Positions 10,914 to 23,027 of a DNA stretch of 64,000 nt are shown one piece after another (position 1 is the stretch's first letter; the number at the start of each line of letters is the position of its first letter). The translations under genes were made by a program, and so were the position numbers. The notes under the pieces were generated by a model. The model searched no databases. It was given only the letters and a program-made list of their open reading frames with translations, and was not told where the DNA came from. The DNA lies in NCBI RefSeq assembly GCF_000219625.1, contig NC_018214.1:2232001-2296000 (forward strand), given 5' to 3'. Source of the stretch: Zymoseptoria tritici IPO323 (taxonomy: Eukaryota > Ascomycota > Dothideomycetes > Mycosphaerellales > Mycosphaerellaceae).

Positions 10914-13900
10914 CTAAACCGCCACCACCTTCCCATCTTCGTCCCTGGGCATCGACTTATCAATACACATCCCCAACATGGAACTCGCCTCATGCAGCAG
11001 CTCCCATCTCGACTGCATCAGACACTCCCTCATGAGAATCAACAACCCCAAATACGCATTGCGATCCTTCCAATTGTGCTCCAGATCATCCGGTTTCGTA
11101 TACGCCGTCGCTCGTCGTAGAAACGACTGCATATCGCGAATCTGCGCTTCTCGCGTGTTGAGCGTCGCAAGGACGGACTTGTCTTTGAGCGGGCCGTCAA
11201 GGGCGTAGCCGTACGACCATACAACCATGACGGCGAAGTAGAGGATCCAAGGCCGATTGAGGAGGTAGTCGTCACGAGCGCTGTAGGTGAAAGTGGGAAC
11301 ATCGGCATCCAACTCCTGCTTCACGGGAATGAGCACTTCGGCCAGGAAGCGGAGAGCGTAAAATGCCGCATCACGGGCACGAGCCTGTGGCGCCCAAGCC
11401 CGCATTTTGTTCTCCAGGACAGCACGGTCGGAAACCGTGACGAAGCGACTGAGCGTGTATTTGGCGCCCGCAAACGCTTCGCAGTCGACTAGGTCAACGT
11501 GCGTTGCCATGTGGGCGAGGGTCTCGAGGCAGGAGCCAGATTCGAAGACATTGTCGTGGTGATCAGGATGGCACGCGGTGTTGTTCTGCGCTTCACTGAT
11601 CTGGAGACCTTGACCCTGCGTCTTGGGCATGCTTCGGTCGAAGTCGGTCTTCCAATGCCCAAAGGCCTTAGTGACGACGAAGGGCCAATTCTTGGCGACG
11701 ACAGGGCTCTGATTTCCTGAGGTGTTATTGCTTGGATTGTGGCCCAGGAGGCCGGTGAGCAGTGCGTACTGCTTGACGTGCAAGCTGACATTCAGAAGTC
11801 CTGCCATAAGAATTGTTCGACCGAAGACATTAGTATGCACTCTGCTACCGCCCAAGGTGAGCCTCAGACCTTCTAAGAAGTTGATCGGCTTGAATCCGTT
11901 CTCTGCGTGACTCGCTTCGAACTTTTGCACATCGGCCATGCTGGGAGCTGCCCATAGCGTTTCGTTGCATGGCAAAGGCAATGTTCGAATGTCGTTGTGA
12001 TTCATGACAGCTGCGTGGCCATAAAGAGAAGCATGCGTTGAGTCGATGACGAAAGCGGCAAACGCAGCTCTTCTTGTCGCCTCGGAAGTGATCCACCAGT
12101 TCCAGTGCGGGTCTTCGGTATTCGTGCCTGAAGTGTTGATCGTTCCGCCGGGTCCAGGCGGGGTGCGTGTCGGATTCTCCTCTCCATTGACGCATCGCCC
12201 GACCAGCGACGAGCCTCGCCGCATCGCGTTCAAAGTCGTCGCATGGTGAATGTGCGACCGCTCGTGTAGCCTTCTCGAGCTGTACATCTTTTCAAATAGC
12301 TCCAACAGCAACATGGTCTGAAAGGTCCACAACTTGGCGGGAGGTTCAAAATCTGGATCTGTGAATATCTCCCATCGGATGTGTCGTGCCGAGAAAAAAG
12401 CAAGCTCGGTGCAAGCGCGGTTGGTTTCTGGGGGGTGTGTGCGTTCCAGACAACATGCACCCAGACATATTAACACGAGAAGGAGAATATCCGGGCAAGT
12501 TTCGGCAACGAAGGTTGGACGATGCAAAATTGGCATCTGTTGGTGTATGTGGACCCAGTAACTCGCAAGGCACGTCTTCATTATGTTGACACTGAGGACG
12601 TGATTCGGGTTTGCCGTATCGCCATGGAGGAGTGATTCTTTAATCCTTCGTTGGTCGAGATCCTTCGGCTCTTGGAAAGATTGTATCAACGCGATGATTC
12701 CAGCTTGCGCTGTCTCGGAGAACTGAGCCTCACGCATGCCGAGGTTCATTCCAACGAAGTAAGTTGATTTCTGATCCCCAGTCATGGGTGGGATCGATGG
12801 CTTGGAATCTGCCGCGGCTCCGCTGGCGGTAAAGTTGGAGGCGCTCACGAGAGGACGCGGCTCGTAGTACATGTCTTGATGAGGCGGCGACGGGTCGTCC
12901 AAAACCGTTGAAAGAGAGGCGAAGAGTTGATCATACGTCCAATCATCACCCAGTGATCCGTCAGAGAAGAGCGGCAAACGTGCGGCGCTGATGTACCGTT
13001 CGAAGTCAAGATTGCCCGCGCTAGGCGCTGCAAAACCTCCTTGGCCACCATACTGATTCATCGGATCCATGCTCTGAGGTGACATCGTGTTGTTGACACT
13101 CATAGAGCTGGCCGATGCACTGTAGCTGGGTGATGGCTGCCATTCTAGGAGCGATGGCATTGACGATTGCATCGGATAGTTGAGGATCGTGGCATAGTGC
13201 CCGTTCTGCGATGCCGGATACGATGATTGAGGGTATACGGGGCCAGTCGGCTGGGACTGAGGGACAAGCGGTGGATTCATCGAGGCCACGGGTAGTTGAT
13301 GACTTCGATCGTAGCCATTCGAGGACATCGATGCAGTGTTCGAGTACTGCTCGTGCACGCTGAAGCGTCGACTGGTTGGAGGCGACGACGGTTGCGTCCT
13401 ACTTGCGGAAGTGCTTTGACTGCCAGAACGACTCATGTCGGAGGAGGTAGCAGGTCTGCGCTGTTCTCTTGAAGCACCAGTGCTCGCATGCAGAGACCTT
13501 CGTTGCTTCGAGGCGGGCAAAAGGGTATACTGCTCGGCGGAAGGTGTGAAGGTCTGTTGTTTGACCTCAACGGGCGAGGTTGTTGCCGTGCTCGCACTGA
13601 GAGTGGGGGAAGCCGATTCATCTTGATTGGCGCTTCTGTTCCTGAATTCTTCTTTGCGCTGCAAATGCGAACCTATTTGCGTGTGTCGATCCTGGTGCCG
13701 AGCTCGAAGGTCCGCTCGTACGAATTCTCGCTTGCATCCTGGATGTTCGCAGTAGTACATCTGCTTGGGCATGTCTAGAAAGAGAGAGTCAGTACATATT
13801 CAAGCTATCATTGGGTAGGAGAGAACACTTTGGCATCAAAGGTCTCCATTGTGGTGGCACGAACGATTCAGATTGTGCCGAGACAGGTGCTCGGCGCGAG

Positions 13901-14138
13901 AGTACCGCTTGCCGCAGTGTGGCTGCGCACATTGGTATTTCTTGTCCTTGTCCGGTATCTTGACAGTCTTGCGTCTCTTCTTCTTGGGATTGTCCTCTTT
14001 GGACGTGACGACCTCGTGCTCGGCGTCGTTGTTGTTCTCCGCATCATCATCACCACCACCACTGCTCTGGTCCGCGGGCCGCTCGCCGTTGGACGGCCCG
14101 GCTTCAACCTTCGGGACTTTTGTACTCATGATGGTCAT
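10914..14138 (-). CDS. C2H2 zinc-finger transcription factor with fungal-specific regulatory domain
   Basis: Two exons on the minus strand, 14138-13865 and 13774-10914, are joined over a 90-bp intron (donor GTTCGT, acceptor TCTAG) and give 1044 residues. The join restores the first zinc finger exactly: C70-x4-C75...H88-x3-H92, followed by C100-x4-C105...H118-x3-H122. A basic KKKRRK stretch (52-57) is a likely nuclear signal. After a Ser/Pro/Gln-rich linker, residues from about 490 (SYWVHIHQQMPILHRPTF) match the fungal-specific transcription factor domain (PF04082 type). This architecture is shared with Adr1/Klf1-like nuclear regulators; the target genes are unknown. The ATG at 14138 has a good context; an in-frame ATG at 14129 is an alternative. 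No partner gene is adjacent. Confidence 0.88.
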
Positions 14139-16652
14139 GGTTACACTCGACGGCACGGGTCAAGGCGGTTCGTGTGGAGGATTCGAATCGGTCTGTCGAC
14201 GCTCGGAGGACTATCGGTGTCCTGGACGGCAGTGAAAGTGGTGGTGGCCGTTGAACGATCGTGGTTGGCGGGCATGCTCGGATGGGAGGGACGACTGCAA
14301 TCTGCTCTCGTGGTCATGTCCTTTGAACAGGCGCACAAATGAGGAGTACCTGGCTGTCGTGCAACTGTCGGTTAGGAGTCAGAAGAGAGAAGGAAAGGTG
14401 GAGAGCGCAGCACAGGTCGTACGTCCACGGTCTCATGCAGGCTTCAGATTCAGGCTGAGGTACTAGAAGACGGATGCCGCAGACGTGGCGGGGGCACGTA
14501 GACAAGGTCTCTTACACCTCATGCGCAGGGATCCGAGCGGCGACTCCAAACTCTACTTTGGACCGGCGCGAAGCAGGCCGCGGTCAGAACCAACAGGCAA
14601 CTTCAGGAACGACAGTACATCGGCGTATGTACCGGAGAGGTGAGGTGTAGGGCCGGAGGAGGCGGATCATGCGTGGGGTGTCTCGTCAGCTGAGTGTGAT
14701 GCCGAATCGCAGGACATCTCTGCGCAAAGACTCCCTCCGCAACGATGAATTGCGTATAGATCTTGGAGATCAGATCTCGTCACATTTCTCACAAATCAAC
14801 GGACCGAAATCGCTGCACATATGCATATGCAGTTGCCGCCATTGCTCCGTGGATTCGTGGTGGAGCAACCTAAGTTTTGACCCCAGCTCCGATTCGGGAT
14901 TCGACCCATATAACGCCAGCATGCCTGCATCGCCGACATTAGTAACATTGGCACAGACAGGAGAGGCTGATGACCCGACGCTATATCCGTATTCGCCATC
15001 GTTGTCGAAGAGGAAGACTGCGGGCATGTTCGGGTATTGACTGCCATCGGGATCGGAGCAGTAGGGTCTAGTACACGAATACCGTAACAGCTGTGAAAAG
15101 CCGGTCGTGTAGCTCAGTCGGACGCATGAGCTTGTACGAATTGCTGTATGTCTGTCATCAAGGTGCAAAAATCGACCTGTATCAATGGGAGATATACGGC
15201 TCGAACTGCTATATCGCCCTGCATAGAAGAGAACCACGTTCTGTGGGCACACACGGCCTCGGACCACCCTTTGCACAATGCCATGCATGCTCTGCTCGCG
15301 TGCATTGGCACCCAGGGTCACACAAAAGACTCAAACTGAGGACAAACGTGATCAGCTGGCGGAGACTCTGCAAAACAGCGCATGCGGTGGTCAAGAATTG
15401 TGTTTCTTCCGGAGTATGCTCCTAGATATGACGACTCGACGAGGTCAAGAGTGCAGGACGGGCAAAATAAGGTCAGAGAGATCTGTTTTACTTGCTTCTC
15501 AAGATCAACAGAACCGTGATGATGTTTCCATATCTAGTCTCAGAGTGGAGTCATCGTGGCCGCCACGAGGTACGAGGGGGTCGATGGTCAAAGTTACCTT
15601 TGAAGCAAGAAGCTCTGCCCTAGAACCTCAATATCACTGACACGATCAATAATCCCCGGACAACCACCTGTGACACTGCATAGCATGACATCTCAACTGC
15701 ATATCTCAGATCTCACCTCACATCATCTTTCTCCGCAACTGACCCTCATCAGAGTCCTAGTGGACACGCTCATCAAGATCCGAATCTCGATCGCATCTTG
15801 CAGGATGAACGAATGACCGAAATTTCTTCCCACGAGGGCTCGCATCCTGCCTTCGTGATATTGGACCTGGATCACGAATCTTCGAACATCCACTCAGATT
15901 CCAGCTTCCGGGTCGACATCTTTGTGGCTGCCTTGGCGAAGACGAATGAAGATCACCCAACACGGTGTTCCGGCCATGTGCGAACTGAAAGGCAAGGCTG
16001 AAGCCTTCGGCTCAAAACCGTGAAACGCGTCTCCCTCCGGAGAGTACATGAATGTTACACAAAACGCGGGATGCCATCTCGATGCAAACCTATCGATTGG
16101 CCAGCGACGATTCTCCCCACAAGCGCCGTAGACGCGCAGTCGCAGAGCCTCTCGGACGAATCTGGGGTCGCAACTTGCGAGGTAAAATACTTCGTACTTG
16201 CAAAGTACTTGGTACCTCCAGAGGTACATGCCAAACATGCCGTACCCGGTTTCCAGGTCAAGTTGCCGCATCGGCCTGATCTGGATCGCCGTTCGGTTAC
16301 CGTGCCGCGTCCAGTTGGCAGTGCGATGTCTTCATAGGCGGTGTGGAAGCCGCTTGTGACGAACGTGACGAGTTGACGACGGCGATGAGGCGGAAGCAGG
16401 ACATGTGAACGAGCACAGCCCGTGTCGGTGTACGCAGGAACACCGTCAGTTACCGGGGTGCGAATGGGAGCGATTTGTCTAGACCGACATGCCTCGTGGT
16501 GCATTTGTCGTGCTTCTATGCCAATATTCTCGTGATGCAAATGCAGATGTCCTACCCAATTGCAGGACTTCCATGCCCTGCTGCCCAACCCCAATCGCTC
16601 GCATGACCCCAAGTGCACGAGGCAAACACGCGGCATGATGATGCTGCCTCCG
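14139..16652. other. Intergenic, no convincing gene
   Basis: This 2.5-kb stretch includes the upstream region of the zinc-finger gene. A 183-codon minus-strand frame at 14770-15321 and shorter frames show no domain or signal peptide. Near 16195-16235 there is a small inverted repeat (GTACCTC-CA-GAGGTAC). A tRNA-like A box at about 15110-15125 lacks the rest of a tRNA. Confidence 0.55.
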
Positions 16653-17611
16653 TCAGTGAGCCGCATTGCCATTCACGCCGTTCCCGTAGTACGCATCCTG
16701 CTGTTGCCTCAACTCCTCGCTGATGTCCAGCACACCGCTCGGCTCCTTGCCCGACTTCTTCCAGAACTCATTCCGCTCAACCAACAACTCACTCGCCCAC
16801 TCCTGCACCTCAGGCAACACAATCCTCTTCGCCACTCTGCTGAACTCTCCCAAATCCACCTTGCCCTTGTTCTGCCTCTCATACTCCATCATCTGCAGCA
16901 ACAACTCCATCTTGTCCACATCGTGCACGAAATGCGACTCCAACGTCTCTGAATCCTCATACTCTTGCCACACCTCCCGTATTTGCTTGCCGACTGTCCC
17001 GCCGTGCACACTCCCTAGCAATTTATCACATAGGTAATCCATGGTATCCGCTTCCCGTCTTGACTTCTCGCTCTTCTCCACTCCATCTACCGGCGTGATG
17101 TCTCCCACCAATAGTTCCGCCATGTCGTGGACGAGCGCCATTTTCGTGCATCGCGAGAGGTCAAGTCGGGAAGCGAGAGCTGGTGGACAGAGCATGGTGA
17201 TGATGGACATGCGGTACATGTGGTCGGCAATGGACTCGCCATGGAAGATGTCGAAGCGGCGCCAGCCTTCGCGTTTGGTCGTCTTGAGGCGTTCGAGGAT
17301 GTGGAAGAAGGCGAGAGGAGAGTTCGAGTTGGGGATTGGCTTTTCATCGAGGGTAGCGAGGACTGGAAGAGGACATGTCAGGCAAGATCAAGGTAGAGTG
17401 TATGCGGAATACAAGGTAGGCTCACAGAGCACTCCTAGACCGGAACGTACCACCGTCGACTGTCCATTGTGGACCGGGCGTTGGTTGTGCGGCCAGAAGA
17501 CCTGATGTTGGTTCTAGACATCATTGTCAGTGGGCTGCACTACGAGTGGTTTAGGAATACGCTTCATTTCGTACGAGGTGGTTCGTTGGTCTCCACTGCT
17601 GCGGGTGCCAT
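16653..17611 (-). CDS. YGK1: HD-domain 5'-deoxynucleotidase (HDDC2/Ygk1 family)
   Basis: Three exons on the minus strand: 17611-17575, 17513-17451 and 17362-16653, giving 269 residues. Intron 1 (60 bp) has GTACGA...CTGAC...TCTAG, and intron 2 (88 bp) has GTACGT...TTCCAG. The product matches the HDDC2/YfbR family, which removes phosphate from deoxynucleoside 5'-monophosphates in the cytosol. Visible landmarks are the conserved opening L.FF..LERLK...R.GW (about 50-67), His81 in SIADHMYRMS, the His112-Asp113 metal pair in ALVHDMAE with GDITP after it, and a later HDVDKMELL. The start ATG at 17611 has a strong context (AAGATGG). The short N-terminal 35 residues are not conserved in the family as I know it. 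Confidence 0.9.
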
Positions 17612-18991
17612 CTTGTTGGTATGGCAAGTCGTACAACGGCGGGGTTGTGGAGTGAGAGAGTGAGCGTTGTGCTCGAGCGAAGAACTTATTTCCGTGAGCA
17701 GTCTTGCTAATACAACGCTGTTGATGAGATGGGAAAAGGATAGACGAAAGCGACAGTCGGCGGCAACTTATGTCTGTGAGAGTGAGCGATTGTACAGCAA
17801 ACCTTGACGTGTTTGGGTCGGTCAACAAAGAAGGAAAGTCTGTTTGCGCCCCAGGCTGCTCGCTAGTGGGGCCATCGTAGCGTCGATCACATGCAATATG
17901 AAGAGCAAGATCGGAAATGTATGCGGTATTCTGCAACGCAATGGAAAGAGATGGAGCGGAGCCAGATCGCCATGTCGACGATGGAACCACACATCATGTC
18001 TTTCCGAAATTGGTGTGTGAGCAATCGCCATGGTCACACGGGAGAAGGTCTGCTTCTCAGATACTTCATTCCGAGCCACCGCATCGCCGGAACCGGGTTG
18101 GAGGACACGATTGCTGTGGCCGAGTAGCCCGACAACGCTCGCGATTGTAAGGCAGACTTCGGGCTTGCTATCGTCAAGACATTACGTTGACGAAGCGTCG
18201 AGTGATCCGGGTGTCGGGCAACTTCATGGTGCAGCCGGATTCCGATACAGTCATTCTGCAGGGACGGAACTGGCATTGACGATCGTCGAGCCTTGAAAAT
18301 TGCAGGCAACCTGAGCTCCGCCTTAGCATATTTATTTCTTCTTGCTTAAGGGAACCGCAAGCGGGACGAAGACGGCTTGCGAGTATGCACTCCTATGTAT
18401 GAAGAAGTCTCAAGTCACACTGGTGCTTCATCAAAGTTTGAACGACAGCTCCTGTCACAGCGGGGCTTAAAAGCTGTCTGGTACCTGAAGTTGAACCACT
18501 TTTAGAGCGGGAAGAGGAGAGCGGGCCCTATACATCGATTAAGGTAAAATCGTCCGGCAGTCGGTACGGATGATGTGGTTCTTGCGTTGTGTATTGTTGT
18601 CGCATGGCCGTTGCATCTCGGACTCGGGTTGTATACAGCTGGCCGTAGATGTCGCATAACGTCTGCAACGTTGACAACATGAATCTCGACTCAATCAGGA
18701 CTCCATACGGAACGGAAGAGACGTATTGGGTTATGTGTGTGATATACGCCTCCTTCTAGCAGGGATTGGGTATCAGCGCTAGAGACAGCTGCCGCAGCCT
18801 GCACTCCTGCGCAAGCGAATCAATCGCATCATTGACGAACCGGCCGTTTGAGAATGTGAGATTGCCCAGGGGACATACAGTTTTATACCAACAACTCGAC
18901 ACCTCAGGTCTTCTTTGCGATTGCTTTTTCGATCTCACCTTAATACTCCTAATCCCTCCCGGTCCTGGCATGCAAAGCGACTGGCAACTCC
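17612..18991. other. Intergenic / divergent promoter region
   Basis: This 1.4-kb region separates the minus-strand HD-domain gene from the plus-strand HAUS6 gene and must contain both promoters. Short frames in it have no recognisable product. Confidence 0.55.
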
Positions 18992-21355
18992 ATGTCCATG
19001 GAGCGAAGACCTTCATCCGCTGCTAGCAGCAGCAATGTCGCCGCTCCCGCGCATAAACGTACGGATTCGAGAGTCGCGAGCGGACAAAGTACTCTGGCAG
19101 TCTACGTCCGCAATCTGCGACTCCTCGACCTCGATACCCTTCCCGACTGGCCGAGCATTACTCCTTCGAGCTTTGGCAACCATGACGCTCGAGCGCGCAT
19201 GCGGTGTGTGGAATGGAGTCTTTACCAGCTATTTAGCATCTACGATCCCACGACCACGGCGGAGAAACTGCAGCCCTTCTTTCCTCCACTCGAACCTCTG
19301 CAGAGCATCAACCTCCGAGCCGCGCTGTACCGCTGTTTGAACGATCTCAAGAAGAATGGTGTGCTGGGTAGGGAGACTGTGCTGCGGAAGTCCATGCTGG
19401 ATGATTGTCAGGGTGACAAGTTCTTCGAGGTCTGTCTCGCCTTCTCTGCTGTCGTACTCAGACAGGTCAAGGTCGACAGCAATGATGGGTACGGTCAGCC
19501 TATCGCTGAGCAGATGGGTGCAGCGCAAAGCCTCAGCAAAAGCCAGCGAGACAGCATGCTTCCTCTGGCCATTGCCCACAAGGCGGCGTTGACGAAGCTC
19601 GTCAGTACGAAGTCGCGCAAGAGAGAGGCATATACCAACTTGTCGGATATGCTCGCGGACAAGGAGTTTGATCTACAACAGAGGAAGGCTGCGATACGAG
19701 AGCAGAGACAGGATACACGTGGTCGGGCAGGGAAGCCCTCGTTCGCCGAAGAGGTTGTGGACAAGAGTTGGGTTGGCAGCGACGAAGTCCGAGACGTTCT
19801 CGTGAATGGAGACGAGGCGGCAGGAGGAGATGGCGTGCTGCTCAAGTCGTTTGATACGCTATGGCATGCAACAGAGCAGAATCGGCTGTTCTCGCAACAA
19901 GTCGCTGATACCGGCGTGTTGGAGGACTTAGAGAACCGTGCGCAACAACAGCGACGGAGGCTTCAAAAATGGCAGGTCTTCCACGAGAGGCTTCTCAACG
20001 CGAAGAAGGCCGCGGCCAAAAAGAGCGGCCCTTCGACAAAAGCAGCGCCACTTCGTCTGGATCAACACCAAAACATGACCCTACGTGACATGGACGATCT
20101 CTCTCCCACGGCACCCTCCCCAACCAAGCGCAACATACATGTCAGCGCCGCTAAGTACGACGACATATTGACTGCCATGCGGGAGGAGCTGCGAAAGAAG
20201 TCATCTACGGCCGAGCCATCTCCATCAAAATCTCCGGCCAACTCTAAGAGACCATTCCCGAAACGCCAGAGCATGTCACAAGATTCCACAACGGGCGGAG
20301 CCCCACCAGAACATCACCACGAGCGCTCTCACTCCCAGACGTCAGTGCCGGTACGGCCTGGTGTGCAGAAGCGTGTCTCCTCGCGTTCCCGTTCCTACCA
20401 CCAGCCCAAGATCTTCAGCCAGCGCGAGCCGATTCCTCTCAAGTCCGAAATCTTCTCTCCTCTAGCGACCAAAAGACTAGGCAGCATGTCGCCGAGCTCT
20501 TCACGATCAATGTCTCTCGTCGCCTCCCCAACCGACGACGTATCTTCAGAAGTCCGCATGCAAGACATCCTCGACGCCACCTCGCGGCGCATGCGACAGA
20601 ACAGCGACCTCACAGAAAGCTCTTTCGGGCACGGCAGAGGCTCGCCCAACACAAGCCACACCGGATCAGGCACCAATTCACCAATGCGGAAGATCTCCAC
20701 CGGCGAACAACCCGACAACCTCTTCGACCTGCCCATGCGAGTAAACCCAACACCCAACATCCGACCTTCCCTCGCCGACCGTACCCGCATGTCCATGGCC
20801 TTCAAGTCCTCCGACGACTTCACCTCCGTCATCCCACAGACCAACTCCCCACAACGAAGCCCTGACCTCCAAAACTCGCCAACACCACACGACACCCGCC
20901 GTCGCGCGACCTCCACTCTTCAAGACCGCACCCGACAGTCCATTCTCACTTCCACCCCGCAACCACCGATCATCAATTTCAAACCCTCCCATACCCGTGC
21001 TCGCACATCGACCTTCCCAGTCAACCAGTTTGAAACTCCACAAAAGGGCAAACACCATTCTACGTACAGCCTCGATGCGGTGGTCACACAGGAGGCACCG
21101 AGTGAGCAGGATGTGGAAAACACTCCTGCGACGATCACGGGCACTTCTAAGCGAAACTTCACACCGAGGGAGGAATTGTTTGATCAAGATGCGGAGTACG
21201 CGTCTGTGTTCAAAGCGCGGCCGAAGATTGCGTTGAGTCCGGTTGTTAGTCCGGCATTGGTGGATTCAAAGAGGAGTTCTGTAATGAACGATTTGTTGCT
21301 GGATGGACGCGGAGGTTTGGAGGCTGGGATAGAGTCGCCGCTGGCGGGACGTTGA
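18992..21355 (+). CDS. HAUS6: Augmin complex subunit 6 (HAUS6/AugF-like)
   Basis: A single exon of 787 residues. Residues from about 30 to 330 resemble the HAUS6 N-terminal domain: a conserved TLAVYVRNLRLLDLD opening, then a helical region with PPLEPLQSINLRAALYRCL and a coiled-coil-like segment around 200-350. The C-terminal half is basic and rich in Ser, Pro and Arg, as expected for a microtubule-binding tail. Augmin recruits gamma-tubulin to spindle microtubules to branch them; subunit 6 is its longest flexible subunit. The first ATG at 18992 is followed by a second two codons later; either is possible. No intron is needed. The family assignment rests on pattern recognition of the N-terminal half. 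Confidence 0.8.
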   Translation: MSMERRPSSAASSSNVAAPAHKRTDSRVASGQSTLAVYVRNLRLLDLDTLPDWPSITPSSFGNHDARARMRCVEWSLYQLFSIYDPTTTAEKLQPFFPPLEPLQSINLRAALYRCLNDLKKNGVLGRETVLRKSMLDDCQGDKFFEVCLAFSAVVLRQVKVDSNDGYGQPIAEQMGAAQSLSKSQRDSMLPLAIAHKAALTKLVSTKSRKREAYTNLSDMLADKEFDLQQRKAAIREQRQDTRGRAGKPSFAEEVVDKSWVGSDEVRDVLVNGDEAAGGDGVLLKSFDTLWHATEQNRLFSQQVADTGVLEDLENRAQQQRRRLQKWQVFHERLLNAKKAAAKKSGPSTKAAPLRLDQHQNMTLRDMDDLSPTAPSPTKRNIHVSAAKYDDILTAMREELRKKSSTAEPSPSKSPANSKRPFPKRQSMSQDSTTGGAPPEHHHERSHSQTSVPVRPGVQKRVSSRSRSYHQPKIFSQREPIPLKSEIFSPLATKRLGSMSPSSSRSMSLVASPTDDVSSEVRMQDILDATSRRMRQNSDLTESSFGHGRGSPNTSHTGSGTNSPMRKISTGEQPDNLFDLPMRVNPTPNIRPSLADRTRMSMAFKSSDDFTSVIPQTNSPQRSPDLQNSPTPHDTRRRATSTLQDRTRQSILTSTPQPPIINFKPSHTRARTSTFPVNQFETPQKGKHHSTYSLDAVVTQEAPSEQDVENTPATITGTSKRNFTPREELFDQDAEYASVFKARPKIALSPVVSPALVDSKRSSVMNDLLLDGRGGLEAGIESPLAGR

Positions 21356-21599
21356 GTGGAGTGTAAGGGTATGGAGGGTGAAGATGGTCGCGAATGGAGC
21401 TGAGCTCATCGCTCAAAGAGACTGATACTCTGCATTATCGTAATAGTAAGCTACAGATGTTCACAACTCTCGCACGCTGTGCGTCGCGTTCCCTTTGCTG
21501 TCGGTCGAAACAGAGTCCACTTATGCATGCTTCTCTCAGTACTGCTGCACAATTGCCGTCGAAGCCGCAGTCCGAATCTTCTCTCGCAATTCACAGTCT

Positions 21600-22484
21600 T
21601 CAGATGTACTGCCATGCTCCGAGGGTGCCTGCACAAAATCGTCAGTAAAGCCCTCAAAACATCAAGAGAAAGGCATTAACTCACCCATCGGCAGATTCTC
21701 CACCTTCAGCATCACCTCTTCGCATTGGGATCCATTCCAGCTCTTCGTGAACAGACCCGAGTAGATGTACCACCCCTCTCCCTTGCCCTCGGCCTCGCAC
21801 GCGTACCACGAACTGCCATTCACACCCCAGAAACCCGCATTGCTGTACGCCGTTCCGATCGCTCCCTGGTATGATCCAGCCGGCACAAAGATACTATGTG
21901 CCTGCGTGAAGCCGATGCTGCCATCTGGACGGATGTACAGACTTTGACCTCCTGGGACTAGAGTCGCGAGTCCGGTACCTGAGCCGTACAGGACGGTGGT
22001 CGTGAGATTGGGACAGACGCCTTCTGGAAGAGAGCTGGGACAGTATGTTGCTGCGGTACCACCGATGACGAAACGCTGGCCGGCAGCTTGGACGGGTTGG
22101 TTGTGGAAAGGCTGAGCTGGGTTGAGAGCTGTGAGGCTGACTGGGCCTGTGTATTTCGGCAGAGGGTTGAGGGTGAGGTTGTTACAGCTGTACTGAAGAG
22201 GCGTGTAGCAGTCGTGGTTGCAGAGGTCAAGAGGAATGTTGGCGACGATTGGGCAGAGCGCGGAGCCGTTGTTGGTGGTGTAGCAGGAGTCTGGAGGAGT
22301 CAGCTTGTCATGGTGAGGTGAGAGTCATGAGGAGGCAGTTGGACTGACACCAAGCTGGGTTGAAGGGAATATCGCCGCACTTTGAAGTGCACTTCGACGT
22401 GGTGCAGTTGGCGGCGGCTGGTGGGATGAGAAGGGAGAAGGTCGACGGCAGAAGCGCCAGACAGAGTACGATGACGAAGAACAT
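21600..22484 (-). CDS. Secreted PhiA-like (IgE-binding-protein family) cell-wall protein
   Basis: Three exons on the minus strand: 22484-22349, 22290-21685 and 21628-21600, giving 256 residues. Intron 1 (58 bp) uses GTCAGT...CTGAC...CCAG; a donor 3 nt earlier would create a stop. Intron 2 (56 bp) uses GTGAGT...ACTGAC...GCAG. The N-terminus (MFFVIVLCLALLPSTFS) is a signal peptide. The first third is Cys-rich (CTTSKCTSKCG, then LDLCNHDCYTPLQYSC). The core has GQRFVIGG, TYCPSS, VPGGQSLYIRPDGSIGFTQAHS and a closing AWQY. That pattern is typical of the PhiA / IgE-binding family of secreted fungal wall proteins. N-glycosylation sequons are present (NLT, NGS). The exact role is unknown. Confidence 0.85.
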
Positions 22485-23027
22485 CGTTGGTTGGGTGTCG
22501 GTATGAATTTGCTTGCGAGATCGTCCTTCGTGGTGTGTTTTCGAATCGGCGTTGTACAAGACAGAAGAGTGGATTGAAGGGAAGTGAGGTCGGAGAAGGA
22601 AGAAGTTGAAAGTGGCTTCAGAGGTCTACAACAGCAAGAGCAGATCTGGCAGTCCGCACAAGACGTCTTTCGTACCTTCTTTCATCGTTGGGTTGCAGTT
22701 GCATCCAGGTCAGTGACACAGCAGTCGTACCGGCGTTCTCCTCTGCTCTGTGGTGTGATGAGGAATTGCGATCCTCTTACCGTAGCACGACTATCTACAT
22801 CGAGTGTCGCCAAATTGTGACAGAAGAATCGCGAACGCAAGAGTGGGAAGGACGGAGGTGCTCACCAGCATGATATTTTTCAAGCCAAGCATACCAAAGT
22901 CACACTCTCGACAGTAAGTTATTGCTTAGCCCAGTCCTGCACGTTTCCAACTGATTTCTTCACTTCATGCCTCCTTCGCATTCCTACCCGACAACACCTT
23001 CCATCTCTCGTGATATGCGATCCTGAC
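22485..23027. other. Intergenic
   Basis: About 540 bp hold the promoter of the PhiA-like gene and the probable 3' end of the next minus-strand gene. No further gene is seen. Confidence 0.6.

Noticed and set aside
15105..15200. tRNA-like sequence: TAGCTCAGTCGG with a GCTC/GAGC D-stem
   Set aside because: It resembles an A box, but no matching acceptor stem, anticodon stem or clear GGTTCGA B box follows at tRNA spacing.
14770..15321. 183-codon minus-strand frame
   Set aside because: It has no recognisable domain, signal peptide or homology-like blocks; composition looks random.
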